Of a stretch of DNA of 64,000 bases, positions 57,645 to 64,000 are shown piece after piece. Origin of the DNA: Oceaniglobus trochenteri (GTDB lineage: Bacteria > Pseudomonadota > Alphaproteobacteria > Rhodobacterales > Rhodobacteraceae); NCBI RefSeq assembly GCF_020529025.1, contig NZ_JACNMM010000013.1, forward strand, positions 1 to 64,000, written 5' to 3'. How positions within the stretch are numbered: the stretch's first letter is position 1; each line of letters begins with the position of its first letter. The position numbers were made by a program, and so were the translations under genes. The notes under the pieces are model-generated. The model worked only from the letters and a program-made list of their open reading frames with translations, was not told the DNA's origin and ran no database searches.

Positions 57645-60337
57645 TGCTGACCTTCAACACGCTGGCGCTGGCCTGCGGGCTTTACGTCGCCGCGCTGTTC
57701 CTCATCGCCTTCATGGCCGAGCGTCGGGCCGAGAGGGGGCGGCTGGGCATCCTGCGCTCGCCGCTGGTCTATACCCTGTCGCTTTCGATCTACTGCACCG
57801 CCTGGACCTTTTACGGCGCGGTGGGCTATGCGGCGCGTTCGGGGCTGGAGTTCGTGACCATCTACCTTGGTCCGACCCTGATGATCGTCGGCTGGTGGGC
57901 GATGCTGCGCAAGCTGGTGCGCATCGGGCGCACCCAGAGGATCACCTCGATCGCCGACCTGATTTCGTCGCGCTATGGCAAATCCACCTCGCTGGGGGTG
58001 CTGGTCACGGTGCTGGCGGTGGTGTTCACCACGCCCTATATCGCGCTTCAGCTGCAATCGGTCACCCTGTCGTTTTCGGTCTTTGCCGAAAGCACGCCCG
58101 ACGCGCCGGGCGATGCCCGCGCCACGGCGCTGTGGGTGGCGGCGGGGCTGGCGGTGTTCACCATCCTGTTCGGCACCCGCAACCTTGATATCGACGAACG
58201 CCACCACGGCATCGTCACCGCCATCGCGGTCGAGGCGGTGGTGAAACTGGTGGCAATCCTGGCGGTCGGGGTCTTCGTCGTCTGGGGCGTGGCTGGCGGG
58301 CCGAGCGAGGTGTTCCGCATGACCGAGGCAAGCCCCATCGCGCGCTGGCAGATGGACCAGAGCCGTTGGCTGACGCTGACCTTCCTGTCGGCCGTCGCCT
58401 TCGTCTGCCTGCCGCGCATGTTCCAGGTGCTGGTGGTGGAAAACTCCGACGAACGCCACCTGGCCACCGCCTCATGGGCCTTCCCGCTCTATCTTTTCCT
58501 GATGAGCCTGTTCGTCATCCCCATTGCCGTCGTCGGGCTGGCCGTCCTGCCCGAGGGGTCGAACCCTGATCTTTATGTGCTGACGGTGCCGCTTGCCTTC
58601 GATCAGGACGCCCTGGCGATGCTGGTCTTCCTGGGCGGTTTCTCCTCGGCGACATCCATGGTCATTGTCGCCTCCATCGCCCTGGCCACCATGGTCAGCA
58701 ACCATATCGTCATGCCGATCTGGCTGAGCGCACGGCGCGGCGGTGCAACCGTTTCGGGCGATGTGCGCAACGTGGTGCTGCGCTCGCGACGCATTGCCAT
58801 CGTCGGCGTGCTGGCGCTGGCCTATCTCTACTATGCCATGTCGGGGGGCGGTGCGGCGCTGGCGGCCATCGGGCTGATCGCCTTCGTCGGCGTGGCGCAG
58901 ATTCTGCCGGCGCTGCTGGGGGGCATTTTCTGGCGCGGTGCCACGCGGACCGGCGCGGCCGGAGGGCTGATCGCGGGCTTTGCGATCTGGGCGTGGACGC
59001 TGCTTGTCCCGGGCATCGGGGAAGGGGCGCTGATGTCGCAGACGCTTTTGGCCGAGGGGCCGTTCGGCATCGGCTGGCTGCGCCCCCAGGCCCTGTTCGG
59101 GATCGGCGGGATCGACCCGGTGGTGCATTCGGCGCTTTGGTCCTTGGCGGTGAACACGCTGCTTTTTGCCGGGCTTTCACTGGTGGGGCTGCCCGGTGCC
59201 GTCGAACGGTTGCAGGGCGCCGAATTCGTCGACATCTTCCGCTATTCCGGCAATGCGCGCGGCTGGTCCCCCGCCACGGTCGAGGCCGAGGATCTGCTGA
59301 TGATGTCGCAACGCATCCTTGGCGCCTCCGAGGCCCAGGCCCTGTTCCAGGCGGCGGCCCGGGGGCAGGGGAAAGAGGGCTATCTGCCCGACACCACCAG
59401 CGAATTCCTTGAGCGGCTGGAGCGTGAACTTGCCGGTTCGGTGGGCGCGGCCACGGCCCATGCGATGATGGGCCAGATCACCGGCGGCACGGCGGTGTCG
59501 GTGGAAGACCTGATGCGCGTGGCCGATGAAACCGCGCAGATCATGGAATATTCCAGCCGGCTGGAAGCGAAATCCGAGGAACTGGGCCGCACCGCGCGCC
59601 AGCTTCGCGAGGCGAACGAGAAGCTGACCGCGCTGAGCGTGCAGAAGGATGCCTTTCTCAGCCAGATCAGCCACGAGTTGCGCACGCCCATGACCTCGAT
59701 CCGCGCCTTTTCGGAAATCCTGCGCGACGGCGGCGACATGGCGCCCGAAACGCGCGCCCGCTATTCCACCATCATCCACGACGAGGCCCGCCGCCTGACC
59801 CGGCTGCTGGACGATCTTCTCGATCTCAGCGTGCTGGAGAGCGGGCAGGTGACGCTGCATCGCCAGATCGCGATCCTTGGCGACATCCTCGATCATGCGG
59901 TCGCCGCGACCGAAAACGCCGACAGCCGCTTGCGCATCCTGCGCACCACGGGCGACGAACGGCTGGTGCTTCACACCGATACCGACCGCCTGTCGCAGGT
60001 CTTCATCAACCTGATTTCGAACGCGCAGAAATACTGCGACGCCGAACAGCCCGAGTTGCGGATCGCGGTGCGCGACGATCCCGAGGGGCCGATCCTGGAT
60101 TTCATCGACAACGGCAGCGGGATTCCGAAGGAAAACCAATCGATCATCTTCGAAAAGTTCTTTCGCGTCGGCGATACCCGCGCGGCGGGCGGCGCGGGCC
60201 TGGGCCTGGCCATCTGCCGCGAGATCACGGCGCGCCTAGGCGGACAGCTCAGCTATCTGCCGGGGCAGGGTGGCGCGGCCTTTCGCGTGGCTCTACCGCC
60301 CCGATTGCGCCAGCCAGCCCAGGGCGCGGCCGAATAA
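57644..60337 (+). CDS. Sodium/solute symporter-histidine kinase fusion (CrbS/CbrA-like)
   Basis: An 897-residue protein. Residues 1 to about 490 form a 12-13-helix SSS transporter-like domain (SPLVYTLSLSIYCTAWTFYG, GRTQRITSIADLISSRYGKS). A linker and coiled coil follow (ARQLREANEKLTALSVQ), then HisKA with His677 in ISHELRTP and an HATPase domain (NLISNAQKY, DNGSGIP, GAGLGLAI). CrbS-type kinases of this layout control acs in gammaproteobacteria, and acs lies 8 kb away across a divergent regulator. No STAC or PAS domain was clearly seen. The ATG overlaps the previous gene's stop. Confidence 0.92.
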   Translation: MLTFNTLALACGLYVAALFLIAFMAERRAERGRLGILRSPLVYTLSLSIYCTAWTFYGAVGYAARSGLEFVTIYLGPTLMIVGWWAMLRKLVRIGRTQRITSIADLISSRYGKSTSLGVLVTVLAVVFTTPYIALQLQSVTLSFSVFAESTPDAPGDARATALWVAAGLAVFTILFGTRNLDIDERHHGIVTAIAVEAVVKLVAILAVGVFVVWGVAGGPSEVFRMTEASPIARWQMDQSRWLTLTFLSAVAFVCLPRMFQVLVVENSDERHLATASWAFPLYLFLMSLFVIPIAVVGLAVLPEGSNPDLYVLTVPLAFDQDALAMLVFLGGFSSATSMVIVASIALATMVSNHIVMPIWLSARRGGATVSGDVRNVVLRSRRIAIVGVLALAYLYYAMSGGGAALAAIGLIAFVGVAQILPALLGGIFWRGATRTGAAGGLIAGFAIWAWTLLVPGIGEGALMSQTLLAEGPFGIGWLRPQALFGIGGIDPVVHSALWSLAVNTLLFAGLSLVGLPGAVERLQGAEFVDIFRYSGNARGWSPATVEAEDLLMMSQRILGASEAQALFQAAARGQGKEGYLPDTTSEFLERLERELAGSVGAATAHAMMGQITGGTAVSVEDLMRVADETAQIMEYSSRLEAKSEELGRTARQLREANEKLTALSVQKDAFLSQISHELRTPMTSIRAFSEILRDGGDMAPETRARYSTIIHDEARRLTRLLDDLLDLSVLESGQVTLHRQIAILGDILDHAVAATENADSRLRILRTTGDERLVLHTDTDRLSQVFINLISNAQKYCDAEQPELRIAVRDDPEGPILDFIDNGSGIPKENQSIIFEKFFRVGDTRAAGGAGLGLAICREITARLGGQLSYLPGQGGAAFRVALPPRLRQPAQGAAE

Positions 60338-60408
60338 TCCGCCGATCTTCAGGAATTGGTAACCCGGGTTTGCGATCAAGACCCGAGTGCAGTCAGAAGG
60401 TTTGCAGG

Positions 60409-61362
60409 ATGAACGTGGGCGCGCCCCCAACAGCGTTGCGGCGAAAACTCGGGGCGGGCCGGCCCCCCGAAAGGGTGCAGGCCATGACGCTGGATCGCGC
60501 CTGGCGGCTGGCGCTGGTCCATGGCCTGTCGGAAACTGCCGGTCTTGACGTGGTCATGGGCAATCACGCCGTGCGCCCGGTCGATCCGCCCGCCTTTGCC
60601 GACCTGATGGAGGATGGCGACCTGGCGATCCTGCTTGAGGGGGTGAACGGCTTTGGCGTTGCGCTTCTTGATGTGCAACTGATGGCGGCGCTGATCGAGG
60701 CCCAGACCATGGGCCGGGTGCTGGGCCGCCCGGCCACGCCGCGCCGCCCCACACCCACCGACGGGGCCATGATGGCCGACCCGCTCGACCGTGTTCTGGC
60801 CCTGTTCGAAACCCATGGCGAAGGGTTGCCCGGGGCGCTGACCTGCCAGGGCATGCGTTTTGCCACCCTGCTAACCGAAGGGCGGCAGATCATGCTGTCC
60901 CTGCCCGACGAAGCCCACATCCTGACCGAGATCACCCTTGCCCTGGGCGACGGCAAGCGTGAGGGGCGCCTGCGCCTGATCCTGCCGGAAAAGCTGCCGG
61001 TGCGCGACGACACGCAAGGCGGGCCAGACCCGGACTGGCACCGGGGGATCGAAAGCAACCTGATGGCGGCACGCGCGCAGCTTTCGGCGGTGCTGACCCG
61101 GCTGCACCTGCCGATCGAACAGGTGACGGAGTGGCAGGTGGGCACCCTTGTGCCGCTGACGGCGAAATCCCTGACCCAGATCGCCCTGACCAGCTGCACC
61201 GGTACGATCCTGGCGCAGGGGCGGCTGGGGCAGGTGGCCGGGGGCAAGGCGGTGATGCTGGACGGGCTGACCCACCCCGGCGAAAGCGGGGCGCCGCCCG
61301 ACGATCAGGGCCCGAAAATCGGTGCGCTGATGACGGGCAAGGCGCCCTTTGCGGGGCAGTGA
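60409..61362 (+). CDS. FliM/FliN (SpoA)-domain protein, stand-alone
   Basis: A 317-residue protein. The last 80 residues (IEQVTEWQVGTLVPLTA, LAQGRLGQVAGGKAVML) look like a SpoA/FliN C-terminal domain. The first two thirds resemble a FliM-middle-like region without the CheY-binding N-terminal motif. FliM/FliN form the flagellar switch and related proteins serve type III secretion, yet no flagellar gene adjoins it. ATG 60409 (MNVGAPPTALRRK) is the likely start. It may be a flagellar accessory gene or a diverged orphan. Confidence 0.72.
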   Translation: MNVGAPPTALRRKLGAGRPPERVQAMTLDRAWRLALVHGLSETAGLDVVMGNHAVRPVDPPAFADLMEDGDLAILLEGVNGFGVALLDVQLMAALIEAQTMGRVLGRPATPRRPTPTDGAMMADPLDRVLALFETHGEGLPGALTCQGMRFATLLTEGRQIMLSLPDEAHILTEITLALGDGKREGRLRLILPEKLPVRDDTQGGPDPDWHRGIESNLMAARAQLSAVLTRLHLPIEQVTEWQVGTLVPLTAKSLTQIALTSCTGTILAQGRLGQVAGGKAVMLDGLTHPGESGAPPDDQGPKIGALMTGKAPFAGQ

Positions 61363-61393
61363 CATGGGCCAGCAGGCCCCGCCTCGGGGTGGT

Positions 61394-61819
61394 TCAGCCC
61401 CGCGCGGCCGCTTCGATCTGGGCGCGCAGCGGGTTCAGGTCGTAACCGCCGCGGGCGGCGGCGGCGATCAGATCATCGGGGGCGGCCTCGGCGGCCTGGC
61501 TCAGCGCCCAGACGACCGACGAGCGCATCCCAGAACGGCAATAGGCGAACACCGGCCCTTCGGAGTCGGCCACTGCGGACCGCTGAACCGCGATGTTGTC
61601 GTTGCTCATCGCGCCGCTGATCACCGGGTTGTAGGTGAATTTCAGACCTGCCGCATCGGCCGCCTGGGCCATCACGACGCTGCTTTCGCCCGGGCCGGTC
61701 TCTTCATCCGGGCGGTTGCAGATGACAGAGGTGAAACCGGCCTTTTTCAGGGCGGCCATGTCATCGGGTTCGATCTGCCCGGCAACGGCGTAGTCGTCGG
61801 TCAAGGTGTTGATCTGCAT
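61394..61819 (-). CDS. TIGR01244-type phosphatase/sulfur-transferase-like protein (DUF442)
   Basis: A 141-residue protein: MQINTLTDDYAVAGQIEPDD, VICNRPDEE, and an active-site loop CRSGMRSS (Cys-x5-Arg) as in dual-specificity phosphatases or rhodanese-like enzymes. The family is often fused to or beside Blh/persulfide dioxygenases and helps sulfide oxidation. It closes the leftward sulfide operon. ATG 61819 chosen; longer frames run into the next gene. Confidence 0.88.
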   Translation of the reverse strand: MQINTLTDDYAVAGQIEPDDMAALKKAGFTSVICNRPDEETGPGESSVVMAQAADAAGLKFTYNPVISGAMSNDNIAVQRSAVADSEGPVFAYCRSGMRSSVVWALSQAAEAAPDDLIAAAARGGYDLNPLRAQIEAAARG

Positions 61820-61827
61820 CGGTATCC

Positions 61828-62259
61828 TCATTCGGCTGGTGTGGGTGTTGAAAGGCGGGCGCGCAGGTGCGGCGCGGCCCACATACCCAAGGCCATCGCG
61901 GCGATAAAGACAAGCCCGCCCAGGCCATTGAAGGTGGAAGCGGCCAGCGCCGGACCGGGGCAGAGGCCCGAAAGCCCCCAGCCCATGCCGAACATCACCG
62001 ACCCCAGGATCAGGTTGCGCCCCAGCTTCTGTTCGGGCGCTGCGGGAAAGCTGCCGCCCAGCGCGGGGCGGCGGCTCCGGGTCATCATCCAGGCCAGGGC
62101 CATGGGCAGGATCGCGCCGCCCATGACGAAGGCCAGCGTCGGGTCCCAAGCGCCGAAGAAATCAAGCCAACCGCGCACCTTCGCGGTATCCACCATGCCG
62201 GAAACCAGAAGGCCGGTCCCGAACAGCGCGCCCGAGATTGCAGCAAAGACAAGGCGCAT
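61828..62259 (-). CDS. YeeE/YedE-family membrane protein, half 2 (PmpB-like)
   Basis: A 143-residue membrane protein: VFAAISGALFGTGLLVSGM and LILGSVMFGMGWGLSGLCPG. The cysteine in SGLCPGPA is the family's sulfur-handling position. YeeE/YedE proteins carry thiosulfate or other sulfur species, and in this operon they come as two half-size proteins. The ATG overlaps the preceding stop at 62259. Confidence 0.88.
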   Translation of the reverse strand: MRLVFAAISGALFGTGLLVSGMVDTAKVRGWLDFFGAWDPTLAFVMGGAILPMALAWMMTRSRRPALGGSFPAAPEQKLGRNLILGSVMFGMGWGLSGLCPGPALAASTFNGLGGLVFIAAMALGMWAAPHLRARLSTPTPAE

Positions 62260-62684
62260 CAGATCACCCCCAGAAGATGGCGGAACAGCACGACAGAAAC
62301 GGCCCCCGCCCCGATATAGATGCAGGTGGCCACGATCCCGCGCAGGGACAGGCGCGAAATTCCGCAAACCCCATGCCCCGAGGTGCAGCCATTGGCCAAC
62401 CGCGTGCCAAGCCCCACCAGCAGGCCGGCCCCGATCAGAACCGCGAAATTGCCTGTCAGATGCGTGTCGGGCGCACCCGTCACCAGCACGATCAGGGCGG
62501 GCAGGCCGATCAGCCCCGCCAGAAAGGCCAGCCTTTCGCGCGCCTGCGCCCCGGCCGATCCGTCGATCAACCCGCCGACGATCCCCGAGGCACCCATGAT
62601 CCGCCCGTTCACCAAGAGGTAAAGCGCCCCCGCACATCCGATCAGCCCGCCGCCAAGCAGGCCCAGTATCCAGTCTTGTGGCAT
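62259..62684 (-). CDS. YeeE/YedE-family membrane protein, half 1 (PmpA-like)
   Basis: A 141-residue membrane protein: ILGLLGGGLIGCAGALYLLV, GASGIVGGLI and the conserved LANGCTSGHGVCGISRLS with the two family cysteines. With the following half it forms a full YeeE/YedE-type sulfur transporter. Its start lies 8 bp after the persulfide-dioxygenase-like gene. Confidence 0.9.
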   Translation of the reverse strand: MPQDWILGLLGGGLIGCAGALYLLVNGRIMGASGIVGGLIDGSAGAQARERLAFLAGLIGLPALIVLVTGAPDTHLTGNFAVLIGAGLLVGLGTRLANGCTSGHGVCGISRLSLRGIVATCIYIGAGAVSVVLFRHLLGVI

Positions 62685-62692
62685 ATCCGTTC

Positions 62693-63553
62693 CTAGAGTT
62701 TGTTGAGCGGCAGTTTCAGCATGACATCGCCCTTTGCATCGGGCGGCGGCATCTGACCGGCGCGCATGTTGATCTGAAGCGAGGGCAGGATCAGCTTGGG
62801 CATGCCCAGTGTCGCGTCACGCTCCTGCCGCATCCTGACGAAATCGGCGCCGCTGCGCCCGGCCAGGTGCACGTTCTTTTGCTTCTGCGCGCCGACGGTG
62901 GTTTCCCAGGCGTATTCCTCGCGTCCGGGGGCCTTGTAATCGTGGCAGACGAAGATTCGGGTGTCGTCGGGCAGGGCCAGGATCTTCTGGATCGAATCGA
63001 ACAGCACCTCGGCCGAGCCGCCGGGAAAATCGCAGCGCGCCGTGCCGAAGTCGGGCATGAACAGCGTGTCGCCCACGAAGGCCGCGTCTCCGATCACATA
63101 GGTCAGGCAGGCAGGCGTGTGGCCGGGCGTGTGCAGGACATCGCCGCGCAACTGCCCGATGTGAAAGCTGTCGCCATCCTTGAACAGCGCGTCGAACTGC
63201 GAACCGTCGCGCTGAAACTCGGTGCCTTCGTTGAAAACCTTGCCGAAGGTATCCTGCACCACGGTGATCCGGTCGCCGATGCCGATCTTGCCGCCCAGCC
63301 GCTGTTGCAGGTAGGGCGCGGCCGAAAGGTGATCGGCGTGGACATGGGATTCGAGGATCCATTCCACCCGCAGCCCTTCGGATTCGACATGGGCGATGAT
63401 CCGGTCGGCCGAGGCGGTATCGGTGCGCCCCGAGGCATGGTCGAAATCAAGGACGGAATCGATGATCGCGGCGGAATCGCCCGCCGGGTCGCGCACGACG
63501 TAGGAGATGGTGTTGGTGGCTTCGTCGAAAAAGGCTGTAACCTGCGGCTGCAT
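62693..63553 (-). CDS. MBL-fold persulfide dioxygenase-like hydrolase (Blh/ETHE1-type)
   Basis: A 286-residue metallo-beta-lactamase-fold protein: VTAFFDEATNTISYVVRD, metal motif LESHVHADHLSA, HTPGHTPACL, and FVCHDY. This is the Blh/ETHE1-like group that oxidises glutathione persulfide to sulfite. It is the first gene of the leftward operon and faces the ArsR-type sensor. ATG 63553 (MQPQVTAFF) is preferred to a longer frame running through the operator. Confidence 0.92.
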   Translation of the reverse strand: MQPQVTAFFDEATNTISYVVRDPAGDSAAIIDSVLDFDHASGRTDTASADRIIAHVESEGLRVEWILESHVHADHLSAAPYLQQRLGGKIGIGDRITVVQDTFGKVFNEGTEFQRDGSQFDALFKDGDSFHIGQLRGDVLHTPGHTPACLTYVIGDAAFVGDTLFMPDFGTARCDFPGGSAEVLFDSIQKILALPDDTRIFVCHDYKAPGREEYAWETTVGAQKQKNVHLAGRSGADFVRMRQERDATLGMPKLILPSLQINMRAGQMPPPDAKGDVMLKLPLNKL

Positions 63554-63573
63554 GGCGTGGCTCCCTCTGGTTT

Positions 63574-63608
63574 CCCCTAGTGTAGGGGTGGCGGTGATAT
63601 ATTGCAAT
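63574..63608. promoter_or_regulatory. Palindromes in the persulfide-dioxygenase/SqrR divergent promoter
   Basis: CCCCTA-GTG-TAGGGG (63574-63588) is a perfect 15-nt dyad, and ATTGCAAT (63601-63608) is an 8-nt palindrome inside an AT-rich stretch flanked by GATAT repeats. The 90-bp divergent gap must hold the SqrR/BigR-type operator; the AT-rich part is the better candidate. Confidence 0.55.
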
Positions 63609-63643
63609 CTTGATATGTTTGTGACGCCGCGCTAGAAGGGGGC

Positions 63644-63955
63644 ATGACCCAGACCGCCCCCGATCTTGTCGAAATGGCCGATGCCGCCCAGCAGGCCGCC
63701 GCCGCCATGCGCGCCCTGTCCAATCCTTCGCGGCTTTTGATCCTGTGCAAGCTGGTCGAGGGGCCGGCCAGTGTCGGGACGCTGGAACAGGCGCTGGGGC
63801 TGGGGCAGGCCTATGTTTCACAGCAACTGGCCCGCCTGCGCCAGGATGGCGTGGTCGGCGCCACCCGCAAGGGGCGGACGGTGGTCTATGCGCTGAAAGA
63901 CCCGCGCATCACGCCGGTGCTGATCGCGCTTCATTCCGCCTATTGCCCCCGCTGA
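63644..63955 (+). CDS. ArsR-family sulfide/persulfide sensor (SqrR/BigR-like)
   Basis: A 103-residue ArsR regulator: winged helix ALGLGQAYVSQQLARLRQDG, with RKGRTVVYAL as wing. Cys35 (LLILCKLVEG) and Cys101 (HSAYCPR) are at the positions of the two cysteines that form a polysulfide bridge in SqrR of Rhodobacter capsulatus and BigR. It should repress the divergent persulfide-dioxygenase operon until sulfide stress. The ATG at 63644 follows GAAGGGGG. Confidence 0.92.
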   Translation: MTQTAPDLVEMADAAQQAAAAMRALSNPSRLLILCKLVEGPASVGTLEQALGLGQAYVSQQLARLRQDGVVGATRKGRTVVYALKDPRITPVLIALHSAYCPR

Positions 63956-64000
63956 TCGTGAATTTCACACCAGCGTCACACAACCTGTGGTAGAGTTGAC
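63956..64000. other. Start of next intergenic region
   Basis: 45 bases with no recognisable feature before the window edge. Confidence 0.3.

Noticed and set aside
1-64000. CRISPR arrays, prophage structural genes, rRNA operons
   Set aside because: No regularly spaced repeats, no capsid/tail/terminase-like proteins and no rRNA sequence were seen.

Overview
The window looks like the chromosome of a high-GC alphaproteobacterium of the Rhodobacteraceae / Roseobacteraceae group. This rests on strong G+C bias, many ABC solute transporters, gene neighbourhoods such as cysG-DUF2849-cysI-cysH-DUF934-reductase, a RutR-controlled pyrimidine cluster, an SqrR/BigR sulfide-response locus, and Rhodobacterales-style extragenic palindromes. 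No species is named because no rRNA gene is present.

Layout. (1) Bases 1-5462 are an accessory island of visibly lower G+C abutting the 3' end of a tRNA-Ser(GCU) gene. It holds the start of an IS3-type orfA, an OLD-family ATPase/TOPRIM nuclease, a complete retron (predicted msr-msd RNA, nucleoside-deoxyribosyltransferase-like effector, reverse transcriptase) and a truncated VirB6/TrbL conjugation gene. (2) 6268-10498: a betaine-type ABC importer with two binding-protein paralogues. (3) 10670-16691: a FadR-type regulator, a Cys/Met-family PLP enzyme and a sugar-type (CUT1) ABC importer. (4) 16729-25294: a second CUT1 importer split over two divergent operons, with an RpiR regulator, a D-threonine-aldolase-like enzyme, a short-chain dehydrogenase, a RidA protein and a metal-dependent amidohydrolase. 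(5) 25316-28326: a membrane acyltransferase-like protein, a DUF938 methyltransferase-like protein, infC, and an Ala/Glu-rich coiled-coil lipoprotein. (6) 28378-34471: ferredoxin/flavodoxin-NADP reductase and the sulfate-assimilation operon facing an Lrp/AsnC regulator. (7) 34518-39579: a cytochrome P450, tRNA 2-selenouridine synthase mnmH, a flavoprotein-SelD fusion and a hypothetical gene. (8) 39661-47202: the reductive pyrimidine degradation cluster with its RutR-like regulator and transporter. (9) 47319-60337: DUF2270, acs, a branched-chain-amino-acid-type ABC importer, an ScfR-like regulator, a receiver protein and a transporter-histidine-kinase fusion, together resembling an acetate / short-chain acid utilisation locus. 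(10) 60409-63955: a stand-alone SpoA-domain protein and a persulfide detoxification locus under an ArsR-type SqrR/BigR regulator.

The most striking item is the retron. The sequence just before the effector gene folds like an Ec86/Sen2 (type II-A) msr-msd. It has a TTAGC branch motif, two short msr hairpins, a perfect 25-bp msd stem, and an a1/a2 closing helix whose a2 strand is also the effector's ribosome-binding site. All of these are predictions read from sequence only.
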